A stretch of DNA of 64,000 nucleotides. Source: DATJPD01 sp035506575. GTDB taxonomy: Bacteria > Pseudomonadota > Alphaproteobacteria > CACIAM-22H2. The notes below the pieces were generated by a model. It ran no database searches. It was given only the letters and a program-made list of their open reading frames with translations, and was not told the DNA's origin. Position numbers and translations under genes: made by a program. Shown here piece after piece: positions 45,161 to 53,559 of the stretch. The stretch is from contig DATJPD010000174.1 in NCBI GenBank assembly GCA_035506575.1, forward strand, positions 62,001 through 126,000, given 5' to 3'. Each line of letters begins with the position of its first letter. Position 1 is the stretch's first letter.

Positions 45161-46106
45161 GTGTGCCGCTCTCGCCGCGCAAGGCGGGCAGCGCCTCGTT
45201 CAGATGCCCGATGACGACGCGCTTGCCGCCCAATTCGAGGAAATGGATCGCGGCATCCACTTTCGGCCCCATGCTGCCGGGCGGAAAGTGCCCCTCGGCC
45301 CGCAGCGCCTTGAGCTCGGACAGCGTCACGCGGTCGAGGGCGCGCTGGTTCGGCTCGCCATAGTGGATCGCGACCCGCGACACGGCGGTGAGGATCATCA
45401 TGTCGTCGATGCCGAGCACGCGCGCCATATGGGCCGAGGTGAGATCCTTGTCGATCACGGCCTCGATGCCGTGCCGCGTGCCGTCGGTCGTGCGCACGAC
45501 GGGGATGCCGCCGCCGCCGCCGGCGATGACGACGGCACCTTGCTTGGCCAGCGCCCGGATGAGGGAGATGTCGACGATGTGCTTTGGCTTCGGCGAGGGG
45601 ACGACGTGGCGCCAGCCGCGGCCTTTTTCTTCGCGCATCTCCCAGCCGAGCTCGGCGGCGATCGCGGCCGCCTCCGTGGCGTCGTAGTGGGGGCCGATGG
45701 GTTTGGTGGGGTTGGCGAACGCCGGATCGTTCGGATCGACCTCGACCTGGGTCAAGAGGCAGACCACGTGCCGCGGATTGCCGTCTTCGCGCAGCGCGTT
45801 TTCGAGCGCCTGCATCAACAGGTAGGCGATTCCGCCCTGGCTGTGCGCCACGCAGATGTCGAGCGACATCGGCGCCACGCGGTGCCGCGCGACCGCCATG
45901 CGCAGATGGATCTTGCCGACCACCGGGCCGTTGCCGTGCGTGATCACCAGCTCGGTGCCGAGTTCCATGATCGGCCGCAGCGCGCGGCCGGTCGCCTGCG
46001 CGATCCCGAGCTGCTCCTCGGGCGTGCCGCGGATGTTGTCGGGATGGATCGCGTTGCCGCCGATCGCGATCAGAAGGCGCTGCGGCACCGTGCGGCCGTC
46101 GACCAT
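45138..46106 (-). CDS. arcC: Carbamate kinase
   Basis: The 322-residue enzyme transfers phosphate between carbamoyl phosphate and ADP, making ATP. The N-terminal IAIGGNAIHPD, ITHGNGPVVGKIHLR, the lid region with GWRHVVPSPKPKHIVD, VIAGGGGGIPVV and IDKDLTSAHMA motifs are typical. It is the AllK-like partner of the oxamate carbamoyltransferase proteins. ATG at 46106 has CGGAG upstream; the next gene, allH, overlaps by 23 bp, strong evidence of a joint operon. Confidence 0.94.
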   Translation of the reverse strand: MVDGRTVPQRLLIAIGGNAIHPDNIRGTPEEQLGIAQATGRALRPIMELGTELVITHGNGPVVGKIHLRMAVARHRVAPMSLDICVAHSQGGIAYLLMQALENALREDGNPRHVVCLLTQVEVDPNDPAFANPTKPIGPHYDATEAAAIAAELGWEMREEKGRGWRHVVPSPKPKHIVDISLIRALAKQGAVVIAGGGGGIPVVRTTDGTRHGIEAVIDKDLTSAHMARVLGIDDMMILTAVSRVAIHYGEPNQRALDRVTLSELKALRAEGHFPPGSMGPKVDAAIHFLELGGKRVVIGHLNEALPALRGESGTHVVPDHG

Positions 46107-46554
46107 GAAACTCCGTCGCGCGTAAAATGACGAGATGCAGCCTAGCCGGTTCGCCGCCTGGCCGCGAGGCCTGCGGATGTACGCAGCCCCTGACTCGCGG
46201 ACTCGGGGCACGACCCTCGACAGCCAGCGGGTTTGTTGAGCAGCGCCAATTCTTCGTGTGCGGCAGCGCAAAAAATTATCCACATATCCACAACGCGCTA
46301 GGGGAAGAATGTCGCGCATTGTCAGGATGAGAGACTCTTTTTTAAGGAATATTGACGCAGGCTAGGATGATCCGTCGGGGTTGCGGAACGCACTCCCAGC
46401 ACCTGAACGGCAACCTTGACCCGGTAAGTGAAGTCGGCATCATCTCTGCAAGCATGCGGTGCTCTCGCCAAGAGGGGCGGACGAAGAGCAACTGGCAGCG
46501 TCTCACGGCAACAAGGCGGGGACGCGGCTTTCTGGGGTCGGGGACGGGGGGCGT
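46107..46554. other. 448-bp intergenic region, divergent promoters
   Basis: The gap separates leftward arcC/allH from the rightward M23 peptidase. It contains an AT-rich stretch (46268-46300, with two adjacent DnaA-box-like sequences, and a TTTTTTAA run near 46336-46343) and otherwise GC-rich DNA. No reliable open frame with a ribosome site was found, apart from an in-frame GTG at 46459 upstream of the M23 gene. It presumably holds both promoters. No hairpin with a T-run is present. Confidence 0.5.
46276..46292 (+). promoter_or_regulatory. Adjacent DnaA-box-like sequences
   Basis: TTATCCACA (46276-46284) is a perfect consensus DnaA box. The following ATATCCACA (46284-46292) matches 8 of 9 positions. 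Two neighbouring boxes in an AT-rich patch of an otherwise GC-rich region may bind DnaA as a regulator or as part of a minor origin-like site. Two boxes alone are not enough to claim oriC, and the genes alongside are not typical oriC neighbours. Confidence 0.4.
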
Positions 46555-47850
46555 TTGAAACGTATTTCAGCCTTTATTGCGCGAATTTTTCGGGAGCGGG
46601 AGCTCATCCTCCGCTCCGAGACCGGCGTCCGCTACCTGGTGCTGAGCCCGGCGCTCCAGAAATCGGTCGCTGCCGGCGCCCTGTTGGTGCTCGGCGTCGT
46701 CGTCTGGACGATCGCCGCGCGCGAGGAAGCCTGGCGCCTCGTCGACGCCAAGCGGCAGGAAGTGGCGCGCGCTGAGAGCGCCTATCGCGCCGCGATCGAT
46801 ACTCTGGGCACGGCCGTGGATACGGCGACTGAGAAAGGCCGCGCCGAAAGTGCCGCGGCCATGCTCAACCTGGTCGAGCAGAACGAGACCTTGCAGCAGC
46901 ACCTCAAGGACGTTAGCGACCGCCTGGCCACCGCCGAAGGCGAGCGTGCCCGTGCCGCCGCCCAGCACGAGGAGCTGGTGGCGCGGATGCGTAAGCTCGA
47001 CGAGCAGGTGCGCGCGATTGCCTCCCGCCACAGCGAGTTCAGCTCGCTGATGTCGACCCTGTCGAGCGGGCTCGACGACGCGATGGCGGAGCGCGGCCGG
47101 CTCGCCGTCGAGGCGGACCGCCTCGCCGCCGACCGCAACGCGGTCAACGCGGAGATGGCCGAACTCAGCCGCCAGCAGACCCAGATGCAGGCCAATCACG
47201 AAGCGACCATCGAGCGGTTGTCGCAGCGCACGCAGGCGGGCATCGACATGCTCAAGCGGCTGATCAGCCGGACCGGCCTCGATCCCGACAAGGTGTTGCC
47301 GACGAATGCCGATTCGGGCGGCATGGGCGGCCCGTTCGTGCCCATCCCGCCCGGGGCGGAGGACAAGACCAGGGCCAAGCTTGTCGGCCTCGGAAGCCAG
47401 ATCGGCAAGCTCGCGCAGATGCGCAAGCTGCTGCATTCGCTGCCGGCCGGAGCACCGCTCGACAACTACAACCTGATGAGCCCGTTCGGCGTCCGGCGCG
47501 ACCCGATCACCGGGCAGCTGGCGATGCACGCGGGCGTCGATCTGGCGGGCAGCTATCACGAGCCGGTGAAGGCGACCGGCCCGGGCGAGGTCAAAGTGGC
47601 GGGATGGTCCGGTGAGTACGGGAATATGGTCGAGATCGACCATGGCTATGGCCTGATGACGCGGTATGCACATCTGGCCCGGGTCCAGGTCAAGGTGGGG
47701 CAGAAGGTGGCCTATCACCAGGTGATCGGGATCATGGGAAGCACTGGCCGCAGCACCGGTCCTCACGTACACTACGAGGTGCTAAGCGACGGGAAAAATC
47801 TCAATCCCGCCAAATTCCTGGAGGCTGCTAGAGATGTTCCGAAGCAATAA
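46555..47850 (+). CDS. M23-family peptidase with coiled coil (cell-wall endopeptidase)
   Basis: The roughly 431-residue protein has an N-terminal membrane helix (about 36-55, VAAGALLVLGVVVWTIAA), a long coiled coil (about 65-270) and a C-terminal LytM/M23 domain with HAGVDLAG and HVHYEV zinc-binding residues. It should cleave peptidoglycan cross-links in the periplasm. TTG at 46555 is the likely start: it sits right before the conserved KRISAFIARIFRERELIL start of relatives, and a G-rich stretch precedes it. GTG at 46459 is the alternative. It overlaps the bactofilin gene by 17 bp, a pair seen in other bacteria where they shape cells together. Confidence 0.88.
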   Translation: MKRISAFIARIFRERELILRSETGVRYLVLSPALQKSVAAGALLVLGVVVWTIAAREEAWRLVDAKRQEVARAESAYRAAIDTLGTAVDTATEKGRAESAAAMLNLVEQNETLQQHLKDVSDRLATAEGERARAAAQHEELVARMRKLDEQVRAIASRHSEFSSLMSTLSSGLDDAMAERGRLAVEADRLAADRNAVNAEMAELSRQQTQMQANHEATIERLSQRTQAGIDMLKRLISRTGLDPDKVLPTNADSGGMGGPFVPIPPGAEDKTRAKLVGLGSQIGKLAQMRKLLHSLPAGAPLDNYNLMSPFGVRRDPITGQLAMHAGVDLAGSYHEPVKATGPGEVKVAGWSGEYGNMVEIDHGYGLMTRYAHLARVQVKVGQKVAYHQVIGIMGSTGRSTGPHVHYEVLSDGKNLNPAKFLEAARDVPKQ

Positions 47851-48292
47851 ATCGGGCGGTCGCGAGCAGACCAATGGCTTGGGGAGGCCAGGCATGCCGA
47901 CCATCATCGGCGCGGATTTCCGCGTCAAGGGCGACATTTCGTGCGAGGGCGACATCCAGCTCGAAGGCACGGTCGATGGCAACATCAAGAGCGTGCGCCT
48001 GACGGTGGGCGAGACCGGCATCGTCAACGGTGACGTCAACGCCGAGGGCGTCCGCGTCCAGGGCAAGATCGTCGGGACGATCCGGGCCAAGTCGGTTGAG
48101 CTCGCCGGCACCGGCCACGTGACGGGTGACATCCTGCACGAGAGCCTGTCCGTCGAAAACGGCGCGTTCCTCAACGGCCATTGCCGCCGCATGAGCGATG
48201 AGGAGATCCAGCGCGATCAGCCGGCGGCGGCGACCAAGGACGACGCCAAGAAGGCCGACGCCCCGCTCACGCTGGTCTCGAACGCCGGCTGA
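47834..48292 (+). CDS. Bactofilin
   Basis: The 152-residue protein has the bactofilin beta-helix (about 20-115), seen as repeated short strands: GADFRVKGDISCEGDIQLEG, VDGNIKSVRLTVGETG and VTGDILHESLSVENGAFL. Bactofilins polymerise under the membrane and position envelope enzymes. Its ATG lies within the end of the M23 gene, so translation is probably coupled. It converges with an NMT1-type binding protein gene. Confidence 0.94.
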   Translation: MFRSNKSGGREQTNGLGRPGMPTIIGADFRVKGDISCEGDIQLEGTVDGNIKSVRLTVGETGIVNGDVNAEGVRVQGKIVGTIRAKSVELAGTGHVTGDILHESLSVENGAFLNGHCRRMSDEEIQRDQPAAATKDDAKKADAPLTLVSNAG

Positions 48293-48312
48293 GCCCCGAA
48301 CGTCTTGCCAAA

Positions 48313-48338
48313 CCCGCCCCCGCTTGAACAGGGGCGGG
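48313..48338. terminator. Hairpin terminator between convergent genes
   Basis: An 8-bp stem CCCGCCCC/GGGGCGGG with a 10-base loop sits between bactofilin and the binding-protein gene. Read leftward it is followed by TTTGG, so it may terminate transcription of the binding-protein gene better than of bactofilin. The T-run is short. Confidence 0.5.
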
Positions 48339-48349
48339 CGGCAACGTCG

Positions 48350-49378
48350 TTACATTAATTTCCGGTTCGCGGCCGGGGGCAGGAACTGCCGGTCGAAGAC
48401 GTCTTTCGGCGCCAGCTTGCGCGGCAGGCCGAGCCCTTCGGTGACATAGCCGATCGCCTTTTCCAGGCGCGCGTCGTCGACGTCGCCCATGCCGTTCTTC
48501 TTCACCTCGTCGGTCAGCACGAAGTCGCGGATCGTCACCTTGAGCCGCTCGAGCTCGAGCTTCTCGTTGACCAGCGGGTCGGCCTTCTTGATCGACGCGA
48601 TCGCGGCTTGCGGGTCCTTGATCGCGTCCTGCCAGCCGCGGATGGCGCCCTTCACGAACCCGGCCACCGCCTTGGGATTGCTCTTCAGGAATTCCGGGGA
48701 GGCCATGATCGCGTTCGAGTACAGGTCGAGCCCGTAGTCGCTGTACTTCATAATGTTCAGGCTGGATTCGGGCACGCCCAGCGTTTCCAGCGCGAACGTC
48801 GAGGTGAACGTGAATGACGAGATCGCGTCGGCCTCGCCGCGCGCCAGCATCGGCTCGCGCAGCTGCGGGGCCACGTTCGACCACGTCATCGACTTCGGAT
48901 CGAAGCCGTTGATCTTGGCGAACATGTCGAACATGCGATAGCTCGCATCGAACGACGGTGCCGCCCCTTTCTTGCCGACGAGGGCCTTGGGCGTGCCGAT
49001 GCCGGATTTCTTCAGCGTGATGATCGACATGGGTGCCTTGTTGTAGATCATCAGGACCGCGGGGAATTCCTTGCCGGGGTTCTTCGAATCGAACTCGATC
49101 AGCGAGTTGATGTCGCCGAAGCCGAGATCGTAGGTGCCGCTCGCGACCCGGTTGACCGTGTCGCCCGAGCCGCGGCCGACGTCGATCGCCGTCACGTTCA
49201 CCCCCTCGGCGGCGTAGTAGCCGCGGTCGCGCGCTAGGAAGAACGGCGCTTGCGAGCCCTGGAGCGTGAAGTCGAGCGAGAACTTGGCGTTGGTCTGGGC
49301 CGCCGCGGGCCATGCCGCGAGTGCCGCGAAAACGCTTGCGGCCGCCAGGGCGGCGCGCGCGTGCAGTCTGATGCTCAT
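48350..49378 (-). CDS. NMT1/SsuA-type ABC substrate-binding protein
   Basis: The 342-residue protein has a signal peptide (about 1-28, ending WPAAAQ) and the SsuA/NMT1 fold: FTLQGSQAPFFLARDRGYYAAEG and GIGTPKALVGKKGAAPSFDASYRMF. ATG at 49378 follows AAGGGG. It is between the oxamate/carbamate kinase cluster and uraD, so it may take up a purine-derived or related nitrogen compound, though no permease or ATPase is nearby. The ligand is unknown. Confidence 0.88.
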   Translation of the reverse strand: MSIRLHARAALAAASVFAALAAWPAAAQTNAKFSLDFTLQGSQAPFFLARDRGYYAAEGVNVTAIDVGRGSGDTVNRVASGTYDLGFGDINSLIEFDSKNPGKEFPAVLMIYNKAPMSIITLKKSGIGTPKALVGKKGAAPSFDASYRMFDMFAKINGFDPKSMTWSNVAPQLREPMLARGEADAISSFTFTSTFALETLGVPESSLNIMKYSDYGLDLYSNAIMASPEFLKSNPKAVAGFVKGAIRGWQDAIKDPQAAIASIKKADPLVNEKLELERLKVTIRDFVLTDEVKKNGMGDVDDARLEKAIGYVTEGLGLPRKLAPKDVFDRQFLPPAANRKLM

Positions 49379-49489
49379 GGAAAACCCCTTGTGAAATCCG
49401 CGGGCGAGTATCCGGGCAAACCCGCTGTCAGGCAAGCGTCGGGGCCAAGCCCCGTTGCCGCAACCCCGTCGGGCCGATAGGCTGCCGCC

Positions 49490-50008
49490 GTGAACAACCG
49501 GCTCACCATCGCGGAGCTGAACGCGCTCGATGCGGACGCGTTCGAAGCGCGGCTTGCGCATGTGTTCGAGCACGCGCCGTGGGTCGCAAGGCGCGCCGCC
49601 GGCCGCCGGCCCTTCGCCGACCGCGACGGTCTCCACCGGGCGATGGTGGCGGCGATCGACGCGGCGGACGAGGCCGAGCAGCTGGCGCTCCTGCGCGGCC
49701 ATCCTGACCTCGCCGGCAAGGCCGCGGTCGCGGGCGATCTGACCGCGGATTCGAAGCGCGAGCAGCAGGGGGCGGGTCTCGACCGCCTGACGCGCGCGGA
49801 ATACGAGCGCTTCCACGCGCTGAACAGCACCTACAAGGAGCGCTTCGGCTTTCCGTTCATCCTCGCGGTCAAGGGCAAGACAAAGGACGACATTCTGGCG
49901 GCGTTTGCCGCCCGTGCCGCCAACGAACGCGCGGTGGAGTTCCGTACCGCGCTCGACCAGGTCGGGCGCATCGCGGCGTTCCGCCTCGCCGATCTCGTCG
50001 CAGACTAA
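49490..50008 (+). CDS. uraD: OHCU decarboxylase (2-oxo-4-hydroxy-4-carboxy-5-ureidoimidazoline decarboxylase)
   Basis: The 172-residue helical enzyme converts OHCU to (S)-allantoin in urate breakdown. The HPDLAGK motif with its catalytic histidine, and the FGFPFILAVKGK block, are clear. It starts at GTG. It stands apart from puuE by about 9 kb but within the same purine-ureide region. Its stop overlaps the convergent DUF1501 gene by 4 bp. Confidence 0.92.
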   Translation: MNNRLTIAELNALDADAFEARLAHVFEHAPWVARRAAGRRPFADRDGLHRAMVAAIDAADEAEQLALLRGHPDLAGKAAVAGDLTADSKREQQGAGLDRLTRAEYERFHALNSTYKERFGFPFILAVKGKTKDDILAAFAARAANERAVEFRTALDQVGRIAAFRLADLVAD

Positions 50009-51237
50009 GCCCGGACGCAATCTCGCAGCTGTGCCACGTCGCGGCTGTTCGGGAACACCACGCGCTCGACCCCGTCCTGCGGCAGCTGCAGGTGCTCGAC
50101 GAGGAGCGCCTTGAGCACGGCACGCAAATCCGTCGTCGGCGCCAGATCGCGGCCCTCGAAGAGCTGCGACGGGCCGAGCCCCGGCCAGTTCGCGATCACG
50201 CGCCCGCCCGCGATCCGCCCGCCGGCCAGGAAGGCCACCGTTCCCGTGCCGTGATCGGTCCCGTTGGTCCCGTTGATGGCCACGGTGCGGCCGAACTCGG
50301 TCACGACCGCGACGGCGGTCTGGCGCCATTCCGGCCCGAGACCGTCCTTGAGCGCCTCGAGGCCCTCGCCCAGGCCTTTCATCACGCCCGCCAGCCGGCC
50401 TGTCGCGGCACCCTGCCCGGCATGCGTATCCCAGCCGAGCATCTCGAGCACGGCCACGCGCGGCCCCGCGGGCGCGGCGAGCAGCTTGCCCACCGCCTGC
50501 GCCGCGGGCCGCAAGGCCACGATCGGCCGCGCGCCGCGGCCATAGGTCTTGGGGTCGTCCATGGACTCGCCCAGGACGTCGTCCGCCATCGCCTGCGCCT
50601 TGAGACCTTCCTTGAGGGCGGGGCCGAACACGGGATCGGCGGCATAGAGCTGCCCCAGCCGGTCGAAAAAATCGGGATCGGCGGGCGGCATGTCGTCCGG
50701 AGCCCACGAGGCGACCGGCGTCTTGCCGCGCAGCATCAGCGGCACCGACTGGCCGACCGCAAGGCCCGCGCGGGTCGTGTCCGCTCCGCTCGCACCCCCG
50801 AGCAGACCGAGCGCGCGGTTGAGCCAGCCGTCGTGCAGTCCGTGCGGCGTGTCGGCACCGCTTTCGAGCAGATCCTGGCCGTCGAAATGCGAGCGCGACC
50901 GGTACGGTGTCGCCACCGCATGCACGACGGCAAGCTCGTGCGCCTGATACATCGCCTGCAACGGGGCCAGCGCCGGGTGGAGCCCGAAGCGGCCGTCAAG
51001 GCCGAGCATGCCGTCCTCGGCATTGGGATCGGGCAGCGCCAGCCCGCCGCGCAAGGACCGGTAATCCGGATCGGCATAAGGCGGCACGGCCGCCAGGCCG
51101 TCGAGCGCGCCGCGTAGAATGACCACCACAAACCGCCGGTCGGTCGGCGCCCGCGCCAAGGCCACGGGAACGCCGGCGAGCGAGGTGGCGGCCATCAGGC
51201 CGGCACCGAGCGCGAACATCTTCCGCCGCGACAGCAT
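50005..51237 (-). CDS. DUF1501 protein, Tat-exported
   Basis: The 410-residue product has a twin-arginine signal (SRRKMFALG followed by a hydrophobic stretch and LARA), consistent with export in folded form. The remainder matches DUF1501, an alkaline phosphatase/sulfatase-like fold: RFVVVILRGALDGLAAVPP, MLGWDTHAGQ, VTEFGRTV and GTDHGTGTVAFLAGG. It is always found near DUF1800 in many bacteria. ATG at 51237 follows AGGAGG. It is the last gene of a five-gene operon headed by an ECF sigma factor. Confidence 0.9.
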   Translation of the reverse strand: MLSRRKMFALGAGLMAATSLAGVPVALARAPTDRRFVVVILRGALDGLAAVPPYADPDYRSLRGGLALPDPNAEDGMLGLDGRFGLHPALAPLQAMYQAHELAVVHAVATPYRSRSHFDGQDLLESGADTPHGLHDGWLNRALGLLGGASGADTTRAGLAVGQSVPLMLRGKTPVASWAPDDMPPADPDFFDRLGQLYAADPVFGPALKEGLKAQAMADDVLGESMDDPKTYGRGARPIVALRPAAQAVGKLLAAPAGPRVAVLEMLGWDTHAGQGAATGRLAGVMKGLGEGLEALKDGLGPEWRQTAVAVVTEFGRTVAINGTNGTDHGTGTVAFLAGGRIAGGRVIANWPGLGPSQLFEGRDLAPTTDLRAVLKALLVEHLQLPQDGVERVVFPNSRDVAQLRDCVRA

Positions 51238-51239
51238 GC

Positions 51240-52592
51240 CTACCTCCTCTGGAATTCCGCGCTCGCCAGCACGAGCCCCATCGCATCCGCGCGCGAGGGG
51301 GCCCGTGCCACCGCCTGGGCCGTGGCATGTGCCGCGACCGGCGCGATCGTCGCCTCGAACAGCCGGTCGGGATCGTGGCCGGGGGCCATGCGCCCGGCAA
51401 GAGCCATCGCCCAGTCGGCGCGCCGGAGCACGGATTCGGGGCTGATCCAGTCGGCGGCCGTGTCCGGCCATCCGGCCGGGGAGGGCGCGTTGAACGGCGC
51501 CTGTCCGAGGCCGCGCACCGCGTTGATCATCATCTTGGCGTGGCCGTCATCGCCGGACTGCGGTGCGAAGTCCGTGGCGCGCAGGGCTGCCACGACGAAC
51601 TCGTTGGGCGTCTTGACCTTGGCCAGCGGGTTTGCCCACGCCTCGGGTTGCTCGATGAGCGCGTGGCTGACCGCCCCGAGATTCCCGGCGGTGTCGCGGA
51701 AGACGCGCGCCAGCCGCTCCACCGCCGCTTGCGGCGGCGTGTCGGAGATGAAATGGCGTGCGAGCTTGGTCGCGACATGGCGCGCGGTCGCGGGATGGCG
51801 GGTCAGGGCCTGGAACGCGGTCTCCGCCTCCAGCGCATCGTCGTCGCGATACACGACGCCCAGCAACGTCTTCGGCCCGGGCTCGTGGATCTGCGGAAAG
51901 AAGCGGAACTGGCCGGCATCGGGAAAGCGCGGCGGCGTCACGGTCCAGCCGGTCAGGATCTTCGCGAGCTCCCGCACGTCGGTCTGCGTGTATCCGCCGT
52001 CGACCCCCAGCGTGTGCAGCTCCAGCATCTCGCGCGCCAGGTTTTCGTTGAGGCCGCGGTGCTGGCGCAGCCCGGCGGGCGAGGCCGGCCCGAAGGACTG
52101 CCCGTTGTCGAGGTAGACCAGCATCGCCGGATGGCGCGCGACGGCCAGCAGCATGTCCGAGAAGCGCCCGGTGACATAGGGCCGGATCGCCTCGCGCTCG
52201 AACGCGCCGGCGGTGCCGAACAGCGGCGGCCGCTGCACCGACACCGTGAAATGATTGGACCAGAACGCGACCAGGCGTTCGCGGAACGGCGCGGCACTGG
52301 TCACCTGAACCGCCAGGCGCGCCGACGCCTCCTGCCTGTAGGTCTCGCGGAAGGACTCCCGGATGAGCTTCTGCGCTCCGGGATCGCCGCGGTCGCGGCG
52401 GGCCCGCAGGAGGTCCCCCATGCGCTCCGCACCGCCTGGCAGGCCCGCGAACTGCGGCGGCAGCGCGGCGGCGGCGGGGTCGATCTGCCGCTTCAACCAT
52501 CCCTTCGGATCGGCGGCGGCCCGGTCGAGCTCGCCCGGCCGCGGGCCGAGCCCGAAGCGATGAACAGCTACGAATGCGTCGCGGGTGCTCAT
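51240..52592 (-). CDS. DUF1800 protein
   Basis: The 450-residue protein matches DUF1800: HRFGLGPRPGELDRA at the start, FWSNHFTVS, NENLAREMLELHTLGVDGGYTQ and LTGWT. No signal peptide is evident. It is 2 bp upstream of the DUF1501 gene, a common pair whose biochemical role is unknown. It belongs to the sigma-factor operon, so both are probably controlled by it. Confidence 0.9.
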   Translation of the reverse strand: MSTRDAFVAVHRFGLGPRPGELDRAAADPKGWLKRQIDPAAAALPPQFAGLPGGAERMGDLLRARRDRGDPGAQKLIRESFRETYRQEASARLAVQVTSAAPFRERLVAFWSNHFTVSVQRPPLFGTAGAFEREAIRPYVTGRFSDMLLAVARHPAMLVYLDNGQSFGPASPAGLRQHRGLNENLAREMLELHTLGVDGGYTQTDVRELAKILTGWTVTPPRFPDAGQFRFFPQIHEPGPKTLLGVVYRDDDALEAETAFQALTRHPATARHVATKLARHFISDTPPQAAVERLARVFRDTAGNLGAVSHALIEQPEAWANPLAKVKTPNEFVVAALRATDFAPQSGDDGHAKMMINAVRGLGQAPFNAPSPAGWPDTAADWISPESVLRRADWAMALAGRMAPGHDPDRLFEATIAPVAAHATAQAVARAPSRADAMGLVLASAEFQRR

Positions 52593-52637
52593 CGGCGGCC
52601 CCGGTGGTCGTCAGTGACAGCCGACGTATTACACGCG

Positions 52638-53123
52638 CTACTGGGGCGGGGGCCTGCGCGGCGGCGGATTCACCATCTGCCGGCGTGCGTCGACCGGCAG
52701 ATCGCCGGCCGCGTCGAGCAGGGCCGCCTGCAGGCTCTGCCGGAACCTGGTCTCGCGCTCCTGGAGGTCCGCCATGGCGGTGGTGGTCGCGTTGCGGTCA
52801 AAATTTTCCGCCGACAGGCTCTCCCGCACCTTGCCGCGCGCCTCGCGCAGCGCAAGGCCGCTGGCCACGATGTCCTGCCGGTGCTTGTCCATGGCGGCGA
52901 GGAAGACGGCGCGGTACTGCGGCGCCAGGCCGTCGGCAATGCGGTCGATCATCGGCGGCAGCGCGCGGTCGCCGGGTCGCCAGGCGGATTGCTGCTGTGC
53001 TGCGGGCCCGAGCGGCGGGGGCGGCGGCCCGACCATCCGCCGGCCGACGAACATGCCGGCGAGGAAGACGTTGACCGCCAGCGACGCCGTCAGCGCGATG
53101 GCGATCCATTTGTTGCTCACCAT
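52638..53123 (-). CDS. Periplasmic heavy-metal-sensor-like protein
   Basis: The 161-residue protein has an N-terminal membrane anchor (about 5-25, WIAIALTASLAVNVFLAGM) and a helical LTXXQ/CpxP-like region (about 55-140: FDRNATTTAMADLQERETRFRQSL), then a Pro-rich tail. It resembles the periplasmic metal-sensor proteins often encoded with ECF sigma/anti-sigma genes (CnrX-like). No clear His/Met cluster was seen, so metal binding is not shown. It overlaps the preceding gene by 7 bp. Confidence 0.72.
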   Translation of the reverse strand: MVSNKWIAIALTASLAVNVFLAGMFVGRRMVGPPPPPLGPAAQQQSAWRPGDRALPPMIDRIADGLAPQYRAVFLAAMDKHRQDIVASGLALREARGKVRESLSAENFDRNATTTAMADLQERETRFRQSLQAALLDAAGDLPVDARRQMVNPPPRRPPPQ

Positions 53124-53548
53124 ACCGAGTCATCCGCCGCAGAGAGCGAGGCCACGGCATCGATACTGTCGCGGCTGGTCGCTGCCGTGCCGTTGAGGTC
53201 CGTCCACCCGACGACGAACCCGACGATCGCAGCCGCGGCAAGGGCGGCGAGGTTCGGCCAGCCGAAGCCGAAGACCGGGCGCCTCGACCATGCGGCTCGT
53301 GCGGCGCCGCGGCGGTTCGGCGCCCGCGTGATCTGGGCTGCGAGGGCCGCGGGATCGACGGTCACGGTCGGCCGCAGCGGCGCCCGGTCGAGCATCGCGT
53401 CGAGCACCCCGGCGTCCTGCGCATACGCTCGCGCCTCGGCCGAATTGGCGAGCAGCAGAAGGGCGGCGGCGCGTTCGTCGGCCGGCCAGCGCGCAGGCTC
53501 GGCCCCGTAGGCGTCGATGAGCGATCGGAGACGGTCGAAGGCGATCAT
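53117..53548 (-). CDS. Putative membrane anti-sigma factor
   Basis: The 143-residue product has a cytoplasmic N-terminal helical part (residues 1-95), a single transmembrane segment (about 97-116, NLAALAAAAIVGFVVGW) and a short periplasmic tail. Location directly downstream of an ECF sigma gene (11-bp gap) and topology imply an anti-sigma role. No HXXXCXXC zinc motif is seen. The sigma-binding region is not identifiable by motif, so the function is inferred. Confidence 0.6.
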   Translation of the reverse strand: MIAFDRLRSLIDAYGAEPARWPADERAAALLLLANSAEARAYAQDAGVLDAMLDRAPLRPTVTVDPAALAAQITRAPNRRGAARAAWSRRPVFGFGWPNLAALAAAAIVGFVVGWTDLNGTAATSRDSIDAVASLSAADDSVW

Positions 53549-53559
53549 GGGGTTTGCTC

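Noticed and set aside
46150..46220. Hairpin near CTGCGGATGTACGCAG, considered as a third copy of the repeat element
   Set aside because: It shares only GCGGATG with the element and lacks AGAAGTGG, GTCACCCG and GGGTTGGCG.
46276..46292. Chromosomal replication origin
   Set aside because: Only two DnaA-like boxes, no typical oriC neighbour genes and no skew information; recorded as boxes only.
51327..53510. 727-codon plus-strand frame across DUF1800 and metal-sensor genes
   Set aside because: It overlaps two conserved minus-strand genes and has the composition of a GC-rich shadow frame.
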